From assembly GCA_965222765.1 (NCBI GenBank), contig CBDCVG010000032.1, positions 1-64,000 of the forward strand: a DNA stretch of 64,000 nucleotides, given 5' to 3'. The notes under the pieces were generated by a model, which saw only the letters and a program-made list of their open reading frames with translations, made no database searches and had not been told where the DNA came from. Both the position numbers and the translations under genes were made by a program. Positions 1 to 8,523 of the stretch are shown here, piece after piece. The stretch comes from Caldora sp965222765. Its GTDB lineage: Bacteria; Cyanobacteriota; Cyanobacteriia; Cyanobacteriales; Coleofasciculaceae. How positions within the stretch are numbered: position 1 is the first letter of the stretch; each line of letters opens with the position of its first letter.

Positions 1-3000
1 TCTCGCAGAGCTTTTGGTTGACCATCAACCACCGACCATTAATCGCCACCTGAGCAACTCCTACTGCTGCTTGTTCAAATAGGGAACGAAAACGTACTTC
101 ACTGTCTTGCAGAGCAGCTGTACGCTCTATCACTTTAACTTCTAATTCTTCATTTAAAATTTGCAGAGCAGCTTCTGCTTGCTTTACCTCAGTAATATCT
201 TCGGCAATACCTACCAATCGATAGACTTCTCCCAACTCATTCCGAATGGGAAAACTGCGATCGCGGATGTGGCGAATTGTGCCATTGGGTGTAATAATTC
301 GATATTCTTGAACACAATTTTGGGGATAGCCAGTACGTCTACGTTCTTCGATTTGGGCAAGGGCACTGTCTCGATCATCTATATGAATCGCCTCAATCCA
401 ATTTTGGGGATTTTCATACAAGCTGGTACAAGAACGGCCGAAGGCAGTTTCGTAGGCAGGACTAACGTAGAGCCACTCAGTTTGCAGGGGATTACTCATC
501 CAAAACACATCGCGGATTGTCTCCGCTAACTGGCGAAACTTTTGCTCACTGTCCCTTAAGGCTGTTTCTGACTGCTTATGGGCAATGGCAATTCCTGCTA
601 GCTGAGTTGCCAATTCAACAAGACCTTTCCCTTGTAAGTTAGAGGGCACCAGATAGGAGTCAGAAGGGCTTGATATGTAATATTTGTTTCTTACTGGGTG
701 TTTTTTCAGAGCCTCTCTATGGGGTATTGGTAATGGTAATTGCTTGGAAGTTTTTACCTGAGGCTGGTGAGCAGACATGGTAAATGTGCCTAGTACCTTA
801 CCATTGGGGGAAAAAATTGGGAATTGTTGTTTGTTGTTTGTTATCTGGGAATGGGGAATATCTCCCTCCTCTCCCCCATCTCCGCGTCTGGTGTGTCTTG
901 CGTCTGGTGTGTCTTGCGTCTCCTCGGTGTTTCCTTCAGGATCTCTCAGCGCAATGGAACAGCTAAAACCCTCTGCATGGGCTTCGATAAAATGACAGAG
1001 GCTGTTAAGCACCGACTGTAGGGATGCCCCTGTAGCGAGCATTTCTAGGAGCTGTTTTTGCCCTAGTAGTAAGCTTTCAGCTCGCTTGCGCTTGCTAATA
1101 TCCTCAGCAATACCAACAATCCGGTAAACTTGTCCTAATTCATCTGTGACAGGAAAGCTACGACCCCAAATCCACCGTACTTTACCATTAGGGGTAATAA
1201 TGCGATACTCTTGGTTTAAAGGCACGCCGTCAGCTTGTCTTTGCACTGCAGTTTTAAAGCGATCGCAGTCTTCGGGATGGATAGCTTCTAGCCAGCTTTG
1301 GGGCTGTTGGTACAAACTGCTGCAAGCTCTCCCAAATACTGACTCATAGGCAGGGCTGATATAGAGCAACTCACTGTTATCGGGCTTACTGATGTAAAAT
1401 ACTTCCCGAATATTTTCTGCTAATTGACGGAACTTCTCCTCACTCTCCCGGAGCGCCTCTTCTGCTTGTGTGCGCTCTAGTTCTGAGCCAGCACGCACGG
1501 CAAAAATTTGCAGAATCTCTTCCATCACTTTGGTGTTCCTCAGGGGTTTGCGAGCCATAACAGCCATCAAACCTAGAGTTTGACCTGCGGTATTAATCAG
1601 GGGAACACCCAAATAGCTCTCAATCCCCATCTCCAAGAGCATGGTATTCTCAGGAAATACCTGCCGAACATTTTGATAGTAGATACACTTCCTCTGCTTA
1701 ATAACCTCACCACAACAGGTGCCAGCCAAATCGTAGTCGAAATTCTCGGTAATCTCACCATCAATACAGACAGCTACTGTTCTGATACGCTCCTGTTGCA
1801 AGTCAACTAATTCAGCAACTAAGGCATATTCCACCTCTAATGCTTTTGCTAAATATTCTACTAACGATTGGAAGAAAGCCTCACCATTGGCAGAGGAGAT
1901 TCCTAAAACCATATTCCGCAGAATTTCATCCATGCGCTTGCGTTCAGTAATATCACGACCTACTGCATAGAAAAATCCAGCCTCAGGAGCAATAGCTGTC
2001 CAAGACAACCACAAATAAGACCCATCTTTACACCGATAGCGATTCTCAAAGTTCTCAACTGGAATACCGTCTGATAACTGTTCAACCATCACCACAGTTG
2101 CTTCTACATCTTCAGGATGTACAAACCCAATTAATGGTCTAGCCAGAATTTCTGCTTCTGTATAGCCCAATAAGTCTTCAAAATGGGGATTAATCCGCTT
2201 GAGGTAGCCATCAAAGCCTGCAATGCAGAACAAGTCTAGAGATAGATGGAAAAAGAGGTTTAATTCTTCCTCTGCTTGCTGACGTTCCACCGCTGTAGAA
2301 AGTACATTACTAATTGCTTGGAGAAAATTGACATCATCTTGACTGAACTTCCGTTGTTTGGTGGTATGAACACTCAATACCCCAAAAGGACTCTCCTTGC
2401 CTTGAATAACAACGCTCATGCCACTAACTACATCATGTTGGTGCAGCAAAGACGAACCACCGAAGCGATTTTCTGTCTGCAAGTCGCTGACAACTACCTG
2501 CTCAGATGAATGGAGGGTGTAAGCTGATTGAGAGTCCTTATCTGCTCTTACTATGGACTTCCCAATCGCACCTTTTTGCCAGCCGAATCCTGCTACTAAT
2601 CTGAAGGAATCCAAGTTTGACAAAAATTCCGCAACTTTACAGTATTCTACATCTAGGATTCGGGCTGCTAGATTCACCGCGTCCTTTATCAAACTGTCTA
2701 GTTCCATCTCTGCCAAGGCTCGCTGACCTAATTCAGCTATTGCTTCCTGCTGATGGGCACGGATTCTGAGTTCCATCTCTGCCTTTTTGCGTTCAATTTC
2801 TGCCCGCTTGCGATCGCGAATTTCTGCTAGTAGGATTTCATTAGTTTCTTCAATCTGGTGAGTTCGTTCCTTAACTCGAATTTCCAACTGCTCCCTAGCT
2901 ACTTCCAACTGCTCTTCTACCCATTTTTGTTCAGTAATATCCCTAGCTACCCAAACAACTGCATCCTCAGAAATTGGAGAAATTTTAGCAGAGAACCAAA

Positions 3001-4669
3001 CTGGCTCTTCTCCATTCAACAATCTGTACTCAAAATTAATTATTTGTTGAGTATCTAAAGCTCGATTAATTTGAGTAAGGTAGTTATAATGATTCTCCTC
3101 ATCCCACAATTTATCTAGGGTTTGCTTCACAAGATCAGTGCCAGGTTGATACAATTTATTAGGATGGGTGGGAGCAATTTTAATATTTTTTCCTGAGCGA
3201 TCGCAAATCATGACAACATCAGTCATTGCCTCAAAGAATCCCCGAATTTCTGCCTCAGACATCCGTAACTTTTGTTCAGTTAATTGACCATCCCTAACTT
3301 TCTGTTCTAGTTCTTTATTGGTAACTTTAAGTTCAATCGCCCGTTCGATAATTAGTCGCTCCAGCTCGGCTTTGAGTTTATTAATTTCCTCTTCAGCTTG
3401 CTGACACTCCTTTTGTTCGGCTTCTAGTTGGTATATCTGCTGTTGCAATACCTCAACAGTTCTATAAAGCTCAATCGGGTCAAGGATTTGTAACAAACTT
3501 GTTTGGGTAACAAGTCCCAGCAATTCCCCAGCGGTGCCAGTCACTACTAAATGCCGTAGATCATCTTGCTGCATCTGTTGATAAGCTACCCAAAGATTGT
3601 CCTCCGGATGCAAACAGCCTAAGGATGTATTCATTACCATTTGAGCTTGAGTATTTCCCAGCTCCAACCCTAGTAGCTCAAACCGGACAATGTCTTGCTC
3701 TGTAATTATGCCTATGGGAATTGTTGTTGGTTGTTTGTTGTTTGTTGTTTGTTGTTTGTTGTTTGTTGCTTGTTGTTTGTTGCTTGTTGCTTGTTGTTTG
3801 TTGTTTGTTGCTTGTTGCTTGTTGTTTGTTGTTGGTTGTTTGTTGTTGGTTGCTTGTTGTTTGTTGTTTGGGAATGTCTCCCTTATCTCCTCATCTTCCG
3901 CAGCTCCCCTATTTCCCCATCTCCCCATTTCCCCATCTCCCCATCTCCCCAGCTCCCCATCTTGGGTAATCACTACACAACTGATTCGATGTTGAGACAT
4001 CAGCTGCGCTAACTGTAGCAATGAACTTGTGCCTGGGGCATGAATTACTTGAGTATTCATTACCTCTGCTACAGAGCGCCATTTGAGCATCTCGACAGGT
4101 TGTAAGGCAGTACGCAGAGTTTGACTGGTGATTGTCCCTATTATTTGTTCTTGGTTATCTAATACTGGTAGATGATTTATTCGATGTTGCCGGAAGATAG
4201 ACAAGACGGTGAAAACATCCTGAAATTCTACTTGCTTCAGGGTAATCGGCTGCTGTGTCATTACCTCGCCAACTGTAATCTGGGCTAGGCTTTTGCCTGC
4301 TGCAACTAGCTCAACTACATTCGACTCTGTAAAAATTCCTACTAGTCTATCTGCTTCAGTTACCAGAACGTAGTTAGTTTGTTCTTGAGGAGGGGTAAAC
4401 GAAATAGGAAGTGGGATTTCAAGTCTCCGCGTCCCCGCGTTCCCGTGTCTCCGTGTCTGCTTGCCATTTCCCCCACCCTTTTTTTTGCTCACCCCTTGAG
4501 GGGAGAAAGTTAATTTATCTGATGCCTGGCTCTCACAACAGCTACCCACTGTCCAATTCATCACAGCCAGAACTTCTAACAATGGACTCTCGGAAGTCAC
4601 TCTCACAGGAGAGCACTCTAGCAGTTTTTCTATGCTGTGCGAATAGATGGGCAAACTGTCAAGTGGCAT
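1..4669 (-). CDS. Giant CBS/PAS/GAF sensor protein (C-terminus beyond window)
   Basis: Partial signalling protein: 1556 residues are visible and the C-terminal output domain lies before base 1. Read from ATG at 4669 (an in-frame TAG lies just upstream), the order is four CBS-type modules (about 36-360), a coiled coil (about 397-470), PAS, coiled coil, GAF (about 644-794), PAS, GAF (about 914-1060), PAS, GAF (about 1197-1350), PAS, a short coiled coil and the start of another PAS. PAS ends such as 'VGIAEDITE' and 'AVGRDITERK' are clear. The family normally ends in a histidine kinase or GGDEF module, so it is probably a multi-input sensor. The frame is open throughout but carries three foreign-looking inserts: a small transposon-like element at residues 58-93, a repeat block in CBS (236-318) and one in GAF (about 1254-1292). 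No strong ribosome binding site is visible. Sensor type is secure; kinase activity is inference. Confidence 0.9.
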   Translation of the reverse strand, partial: MPLDSLPIYSHSIEKLLECSPVRVTSESPLLEVLAVMNWTVGSCCESQASDKLTFSPQGVSKKKGGGNGKQTRRHGNAGTRRLEIPLPISFTPPQEQTNYVLVTEADRLVGIFTESNVVELVAAGKSLAQITVGEVMTQQPITLKQVEFQDVFTVLSIFRQHRINHLPVLDNQEQIIGTITSQTLRTALQPVEMLKWRSVAEVMNTQVIHAPGTSSLLQLAQLMSQHRISCVVITQDGELGRWGDGEMGRWGNRGAAEDEEIRETFPNNKQQATNNKQPTTNNKQQATNNKQQATSNKQQATNNKQQTTNNKQPTTIPIGIITEQDIVRFELLGLELGNTQAQMVMNTSLGCLHPEDNLWVAYQQMQQDDLRHLVVTGTAGELLGLVTQTSLLQILDPIELYRTVEVLQQQIYQLEAEQKECQQAEEEINKLKAELERLIIERAIELKVTNKELEQKVRDGQLTEQKLRMSEAEIRGFFEAMTDVVMICDRSGKNIKIAPTHPNKLYQPGTDLVKQTLDKLWDEENHYNYLTQINRALDTQQIINFEYRLLNGEEPVWFSAKISPISEDAVVWVARDITEQKWVEEQLEVAREQLEIRVKERTHQIEETNEILLAEIRDRKRAEIERKKAEMELRIRAHQQEAIAELGQRALAEMELDSLIKDAVNLAARILDVEYCKVAEFLSNLDSFRLVAGFGWQKGAIGKSIVRADKDSQSAYTLHSSEQVVVSDLQTENRFGGSSLLHQHDVVSGMSVVIQGKESPFGVLSVHTTKQRKFSQDDVNFLQAISNVLSTAVERQQAEEELNLFFHLSLDLFCIAGFDGYLKRINPHFEDLLGYTEAEILARPLIGFVHPEDVEATVVMVEQLSDGIPVENFENRYRCKDGSYLWLSWTAIAPEAGFFYAVGRDITERKRMDEILRNMVLGISSANGEAFFQSLVEYLAKALEVEYALVAELVDLQQERIRTVAVCIDGEITENFDYDLAGTCCGEVIKQRKCIYYQNVRQVFPENTMLLEMGIESYLGVPLINTAGQTLGLMAVMARKPLRNTKVMEEILQIFAVRAGSELERTQAEEALRESEEKFRQLAENIREVFYISKPDNSELLYISPAYESVFGRACSSLYQQPQSWLEAIHPEDCDRFKTAVQRQADGVPLNQEYRIITPNGKVRWIWGRSFPVTDELGQVYRIVGIAEDISKRKRAESLLLGQKQLLEMLATGASLQSVLNSLCHFIEAHAEGFSCSIALRDPEGNTEETQDTPDARHTRRGDGGEEGDIPHSQITNNKQQFPIFSPNGKVLGTFTMSAHQPQVKTSKQLPLPIPHREALKKHPVRNKYYISSPSDSYLVPSNLQGKGLVELATQLAGIAIAHKQSETALRDSEQKFRQLAETIRDVFWMSNPLQTEWLYVSPAYETAFGRSCTSLYENPQNWIEAIHIDDRDSALAQIEERRRTGYPQNCVQEYRIITPNGTIRHIRDRSFPIRNELGEVYRLVGIAEDITEVKQAEAALQILNEELEVKVIERTAALQDSEVRFRSLFEQAAVGVAQVAINGRWLMVNQKLCE
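795..912 (-). repeat. In-frame low-complexity insert in a GAF domain
   Basis: Read on the minus strand this is GACGCAAGACACACCA repeats, then GATGGGGGAGAGG-type sequence, then ATTCCC and AAACAACAAACAACAA. It divides a GAF domain between 'CSIALRDPEGNT' and 'GKVLGTF', where a loop is expected. The frame is kept. It resembles the inserts at 3717-3964 and 5826-5936. Confidence 0.75.
3717..3964 (-). repeat. In-frame (GGGGAGAT)n-ATTCCC-(AAACAAC)n insert in a CBS domain
   Basis: About 248 bp of minisatellite-like DNA inside the sensor gene. On the minus strand GATGGGGA units are followed by ATTCCCA and then about twenty AACAACAA/AGCAACAA units. It encodes about 83 polar residues rich in Gly/Glu/Trp, then Asn/Lys/Gln/Thr. 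It separates 'SCVVITQDG' from 'PIGIITEQDIVRF', the two strands of one CBS motif, so it sits in the connecting loop. The frame is kept. Confidence 0.85.
4391..4496. mobile_element. MITE-like element with inverted ends and 5-bp target duplication, inside the sensor CDS
   Basis: The ends are imperfect inverted repeats: AGGGGTAAACGAAATAGGAA at the left, and AGGGGTGAGCAAAAAAAAGG on the opposite strand at the right. TGAGG flanks both sides (4386-4390 and 4497-4501), as expected of a target-site duplication. The element plus duplication is 111 bp, exactly 37 codons, so the host frame survives. The interior is GTCTCCGCGTCCCCGCG-type low-complexity sequence. A second copy with matching ends is at 58165-58291. 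No transposase gene for it is present here. Confidence 0.75.
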
Positions 4670-4910
4670 GGGTAGTAAGCAGAGTATTTTAAAGTTAAAC
4701 TACCATCTTGGTCTAAATTTCTTTGTGAGTTAGATTGAGGCGCTTTTGTGATCTAAGGTTAATTAAGAGAAGGGCAGAAGGGAAAGAAGACTTAAGTCGA
4801 AAACGGGGTTATCAACGCGGATTTGATATAACACGGAATATTCATCCCCCTTAGGGAAGATTTAAGAACGGCCCACTATTCTATCATGCAAAACTCCAAC
4901 ACTGACGAAC

Positions 4911-5030
4911 ATACCCCTCTTCTGTCAGACTCCGAAAAATAGGGGTCAAACCCTGATTCTCTCGTTAGCTTTCGTTGGCTGTAATGACGGAATCTCGTCA
5001 GAATTTCGGAAAGTGACAGAAGAGGGGTAT
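4911..5030. mobile_element. 120-bp inverted-repeat (MITE-like) element
   Basis: The outer ends ATACCCCTCTTCTGTCA (4911-4927) and TGACAGAAGAGGGGTAT (5014-5030) are perfect inverted repeats. The match continues inward imperfectly through CCGAAA/TTTCGG. The right end touches the first codon of a histidine-kinase remnant, so the element probably interrupted that gene. No target duplication is clear. Confidence 0.6.
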
Positions 5031-5203
5031 TTGACCCGTTTTTTACTACTAAGCCTGTGGGTAAGGGTACGGGTTTAGGATTATTCCTTAGCTACCAGAC
5101 TGTAGTAGAAAAACACCAAGGTCAACTCCGGTGTCTCTCAACCTCAACCAAAAGAACCGAATTTGCGATCGAGATTCCCACTGAAGTGAAGCATGGGAGC
5201 TGA
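5030..5203 (+). pseudogene. Histidine kinase C-terminal remnant (ATP-binding G2 box)
   Basis: This 58-codon open stretch ends in TGA and has no start. It reads 'FDPFFTTKPVGKGTGLGL', the F and G2 boxes of a HATPase_c domain, followed by a typical last helix and strand ('VVEKHQGQLRC', 'EFAIEIP'). Everything upstream of the F box is missing and replaced by the inverted-repeat element at 4911-5030. It is the tail of a lost sensor kinase. It could derive from a relative of the neighbouring large sensor, but the sensor's own C-terminus lies outside the window, so this cannot be tested here. Confidence 0.8.
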
Positions 5204-5228
5204 GGGAGGTGAGAGAGGTAAGGAAGAA

Positions 5229-5272
5229 ATTGCCAATTAACAATTAACAATTAACAATTAGCAATTAGCAAT
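5229..5272. repeat. STRR, (CAATTAA)n type
   Basis: Tandem 7-bp units CAATTAA/CAATTAG precede murD. This is a typical cyanobacterial short tandem repeat. Confidence 0.8.
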
Positions 5273-5351
5273 CCTAAATTCTCTTCTGATAAGGACGACA
5301 AGAGGCGGTAAGATGTAGAGCAGACTACCAGGGAGTTCTGCTCTTTAATTT

Positions 5352-6839
5352 ATGCCTAACGCTCAGGTCATTGGTTTAGGGAGATCCGGAATAGCTGCCG
5401 CACGGCTACTCAAGCAAACAGGTTGGCAAGTAACGGTAAGCGATTCTGCTAGTGCTGAAAGCTTTGCTTCCCGCTACACTTCAGAAACATCCCCACAACA
5501 ACAACTTGTTAAAGCAGGAATTACGGTTAAGCTAGGTCATTCCCTGACTCTTGATGCCTCCGACTTACCTCAGTTAATAGTAGTTAGTCCCGGTGTTCCC
5601 TGGGATATACCCGTACTAAAAGAAGCAAGAAACCAAGGTATTGAAACCATTGGAGAAGTAGAACTTGCTTGGCGTCATCTCAACTCTTGTCCTTGGGTAG
5701 GTATCACTGGTACCAACGGCAAAACCACTACCACAGCTCTCATTGCCGCTATTTTTCAAGCTGCTGGGTTCCAGGCTCCCGCCTGTGGCAATATTGGCTA
5801 TGCAGCCTGTGAGCTGGCATTGGAAGAGATGGGGAGACACGAAGATGGGGAGATGGGGAGATGGGGAGACAAGGCAGACAAGGAGGACAAAGAAGCAATT
5901 CCCAAACAACAAACAACAAACAACAAACAACAATCCTCAATTGATTGGGTGATTGCGGAAATCAGTAGCTACCAAATTGAATCTTCCCACAAACTTGCTC
6001 CTGACATTGGTATCTGGACAACCTTTACTCCTGATCATCTCAACCGCCACAAGACTCTAGAGAACTACTATCAAATTAAAGCATCTCTGCTGCACCGCTC
6101 CAAGATGCAGGTAATGAATGGAGATGATCCTTACTTACGCCAGTTGGGTAAGGAACATTGGCCAGATGCTTATTGGACAAGTATTCAAGGTAGTAGGAGT
6201 AATGATCAACTGCAACCTTGGGTATATATTGAAGATGGCTGGGCGATCGCACAATCAGAACCTATCTTACCAGTAGCATCATTACAGATGGTGGGAAGCC
6301 ACAATCTCCAAAACTTACTAATGGCAATAGCAGTAGCACGATTAGCAGGAATTGAGAAAGATGCGATCGCAACTGCAATTGCTAATTTCCCTGGTGTTGC
6401 CCATCGCTTAGAAAAGATTATCACCTGGCAGGGTATAGATTTTATCAATGACTCTAAAGCTACCAATTACGATGCTGCTGAAGTCGGGTTAGCCTCCGTT
6501 GCTAGTCCTGCGATTTTGATTGCTGGGGGTAAAGCGAAAGCTGGTGACGATAGCCGTTGGTTAGAAACTATTCAAGGGAAAGCTGCTGCTGTATTACTCA
6601 TTGGAGAAGCTGCTCCTACCTTTGCTCAACGCTTGCAGCAAATTAACTACGAACGATACGAAATTGTTTACACTATGGCGCGAGCAGTATCTAGGGCAGC
6701 AGAACTAGCTCAACAGTATAATGCCAGCGTTGTCCTTCTTTCCCCTGCCTGTGCCAGCTTTGATCAATATCAAAGCTTTGAGCATCGGGGTGATGATTTC
6801 CGTCAGTTGTGTCAGCAGACCTTAGTTAGGGCTTGCTGA
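5352..6839 (+). CDS. murD: UDP-N-acetylmuramoyl-L-alanine--D-glutamate ligase
   Basis: Cytoplasmic peptidoglycan enzyme that adds D-glutamate to UDP-MurNAc-L-Ala using ATP. The N-terminal Rossmann region ('VIGLGRSGIAAARLLK') is followed by the Mur ligase P-loop 'GITGTNGKTTTTAL' near residue 117, 'EISSYQIESS', 'HLNRHKTLENY', and the C-terminal 'DSKATNYDAAEVGL' and 'LLSPACASFDQY' motifs. All catalytic landmarks are present. At 495 residues it is about 45 longer than usual. The excess is a repeat-derived insert at residues 159-195, between 'CELALEEMG' and 'DWVIAEISSY' of the central domain. The start ATG aligns with the family. It stands alone rather than in a division and cell-wall (dcw) cluster. 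The family assignment is secure; whether the insert alters activity is unknown. Confidence 0.97.
   Translation: MPNAQVIGLGRSGIAAARLLKQTGWQVTVSDSASAESFASRYTSETSPQQQLVKAGITVKLGHSLTLDASDLPQLIVVSPGVPWDIPVLKEARNQGIETIGEVELAWRHLNSCPWVGITGTNGKTTTTALIAAIFQAAGFQAPACGNIGYAACELALEEMGRHEDGEMGRWGDKADKEDKEAIPKQQTTNNKQQSSIDWVIAEISSYQIESSHKLAPDIGIWTTFTPDHLNRHKTLENYYQIKASLLHRSKMQVMNGDDPYLRQLGKEHWPDAYWTSIQGSRSNDQLQPWVYIEDGWAIAQSEPILPVASLQMVGSHNLQNLLMAIAVARLAGIEKDAIATAIANFPGVAHRLEKIITWQGIDFINDSKATNYDAAEVGLASVASPAILIAGGKAKAGDDSRWLETIQGKAAAVLLIGEAAPTFAQRLQQINYERYEIVYTMARAVSRAAELAQQYNASVVLLSPACASFDQYQSFEHRGDDFRQLCQQTLVRAC
5826..5936 (+). repeat. In-frame (GAGATGGGG)n-ATTCCC-(AAACAAC)n insert in murD
   Basis: About 111 bp of GGGGAGATGGGGAGAT units, then GACAAGGCAGACAAGGAGGA, then ATTCCC and AAACAACAAACAAC units. 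It adds about 37 residues to MurD without breaking the frame. Its module order matches the CBS insert at 3717-3964. Confidence 0.85.
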
Positions 6840-6963
6840 ATAAGTCCATTGAGAAAGCATTTTGAAGCGACAAGTAATGAGTTATATCATGCCCGCTTGA
6901 ATAACCCTAATTAGGATTGACGCGGAGAAATTTTTATTATGGGTTATTTACCGGACATGATCT

Positions 6964-7066
6964 TAAGCTAAAACGCATCTAATTTGCACCAAATTCAATC
7001 ATCAGCTTCTTGTGGAACAGGCATCTTGCCTGTCCGAAACATGCAAGGTGAATGCGTCTAAGCTTA
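6964..7066 (+). mobile_element. 103-bp dispersed element, copy 1
   Basis: Begins TAAGCTAAAACGCATC and ends GATGCGTCTAAGCTTA-like, giving imperfect inverted ends. It has a central palindrome AACAGGCATCTTGCCTGT. By eye it is identical over its full length to the reverse complement of 60038-60140. It contains no ORF, so it is non-autonomous. Confidence 0.8.
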
Positions 7067-7160
7067 ACTATCCCTCGATTAGCTCCCAGATTTTTCCAAT
7101 TGTGCAAAGTTTTTGAGCTCAAAGATACAATTTCCTTGCACAAGGCATGAAAAAAATTGA

Positions 7161-7186
7161 TTGAAAGCACTGTCTGGTATAGCTTA
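7161..7186 (+). repeat. 26-bp dispersed motif, copy 1
   Basis: TTGAAAGCACTGTCTGGTAT followed by AGCTTA. It recurs at 23210-23235 with one mismatch. The function is unknown. Confidence 0.6.
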
Positions 7187-7446
7187 CAAATTCATGCAGT
7201 AATTAAACTAGGCAGGGTCAGGAGTGTAATTTTATGCCAATTAGATTACATAAAACAACAAAAATAATTGCACTTTTCAGCAATTATTTTGTCTGATTTT
7301 ACCCCCCGAAATACTTTTTTTTACTTTGAGCAATTATTGTTTTTTATACTATTAAGTAATATTTTATTTTGTTACTACTATATTGACTGGTGATTTTGAT
7401 ACATACTACTCTTATTGTCTATAGGGTTCATTTAACTTAATCACTC

Positions 7447-8487
7447 ATGAATATTATCTATACCAATCACTTACTATCCTATATCAAGCGTCATTTACTG
7501 ACTTCTGCTCCTTTTTTGACGCCATTTAAACTATTTAATGCTGCAATCGCTGCTTTGGAAATGCAACTGGGAAAGCTTCATTGCAAATCTCGTCCGATCA
7601 GTTATCGCATTGACCCTTGTACTGCCTGTAATATTCGTTGTCCTGGTTGTGGTGCTCATCAAGAAAAAACAAAGCGAAAGCGGTTACTCAGCCTAAGTGA
7701 TTTCAAAACAATTATTGAGAAGATTAAGCGATTTAGTATTCGCGCAGCACTCTATGACAGTGGTGAACCTCTCCTCAATAAAAACATTTATAAAATGATT
7801 GGTTATGCCAGCGATCAAGGTATTGCCACATCCATCAGTACTAACTTTACTCTATTTGAACCTGATAAACATCTCGATGAACTGATGGACAGTCGTTTAA
7901 CCACTCTCCAGCCGGATCTTGATGGTATAACCCAAGAAATTTATGGAAAATATCGAATCGGCGGCAATGTTGAAACTGTTAAAACAGGTATCGAAGCCGT
8001 CGTCAAACGTAAAAAAGAGACAGGGGAAAAATACCCGATTGTAGAACCTCAAATGATCATGTTTGAGCATCTGATGCCAGAAAAGGAGGAGATTGAAACC
8101 TACCTCAAACAGGTTGGAGTTGATAAGTTCACTTGGAAACCTGACGACTGGGGATTTAATCCTGCCCAGATTGAAGGCGCTCAAAAGAAAAAGGTTTCTA
8201 GTCGTTGCATGTGGCTCTATTTAACTATGATGATCCGCCCCGATGGAAATGTTTATCCCTGTTGCGGTAAAGGGCTCAACCGATTTTCCTACGGCAACAT
8301 TCTTGAAGAGTCTCTCGACGAAATTTGGAACAATAAGTACTATCAGTTTTCTAGGAAGCTATTTACACCAGGTTCTGATTTGGAATTTGATCCTGAAATG
8401 GAAAATCTTCCCTGTCACAACTGCAAGCTCTTCAAAAAGGCAAGGGTTATGAAACCCAATCCAGCGATATCAAATCCAGTTGAATAA
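7447..8487 (+). CDS. Radical SAM/SPASM domain protein
   Basis: A 346-residue radical SAM enzyme. The [4Fe-4S] motif CxxxCxxC is at 'CNIRCPGC' near residue 61. The C-terminal third looks like a SPASM-type region binding auxiliary clusters: 'RPDGNVYPCCGKG', 'YGNILEESLDEIW' and 'PCHNCKLFKK'. These families use SAM-derived radicals to modify peptides, cofactors or other substrates. No precursor peptide gene is visible next to it, so the substrate is unknown. The ATG start aligns with the beginning of the conserved region after a 50-residue leader. It is preceded by a long AT-rich gap and followed by a hairpin, so it is probably transcribed alone. Confidence 0.88.
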   Translation: MNIIYTNHLLSYIKRHLLTSAPFLTPFKLFNAAIAALEMQLGKLHCKSRPISYRIDPCTACNIRCPGCGAHQEKTKRKRLLSLSDFKTIIEKIKRFSIRAALYDSGEPLLNKNIYKMIGYASDQGIATSISTNFTLFEPDKHLDELMDSRLTTLQPDLDGITQEIYGKYRIGGNVETVKTGIEAVVKRKKETGEKYPIVEPQMIMFEHLMPEKEEIETYLKQVGVDKFTWKPDDWGFNPAQIEGAQKKKVSSRCMWLYLTMMIRPDGNVYPCCGKGLNRFSYGNILEESLDEIWNNKYYQFSRKLFTPGSDLEFDPEMENLPCHNCKLFKKARVMKPNPAISNPVE

Positions 8488-8523
8488 CCATTCTTTCCTA
8501 TAGGAGCAGGGGAGACAAAGAAA

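Larger units (their letters stand above)
4670..5351. other. Intergenic region between sensor gene and murD
   Basis: No complete gene is visible. The region holds an inverted-repeat element, a histidine-kinase 3' remnant and an STRR, listed separately. Promoters for the divergent sensor gene and murD should lie here, but no clear -10/-35 pair can be assigned. Confidence 0.6.
6840..7446. other. Intergenic region murD to radical SAM gene
   Basis: About 600 bp, very AT-rich from 7200 onward, with no convincing gene. It contains the 103-bp element at 6964-7066 and the dispersed motif at 7161-7186. The AT-rich last 200 bp is the likely promoter region of the radical SAM gene, but no specific promoter can be assigned. 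Confidence 0.5.

Noticed and set aside
161..2509. Several plus-strand ORFs of 60-120 residues
   Set aside because: They lie opposite the continuous minus-strand PAS/GAF frame, which carries clear domain motifs throughout.
3717..3964. Possible CRISPR or satellite array
   Set aside because: Units are 7-9 bp without spacers, and the block is coding.
3690..4012. Three overlapping plus-strand ORFs rich in Val/Cys/Leu
   Set aside because: They are the reverse complement of the (AAACAAC)n insert in the minus-strand sensor gene. No real protein has this Leu/Val/Cys repeat.
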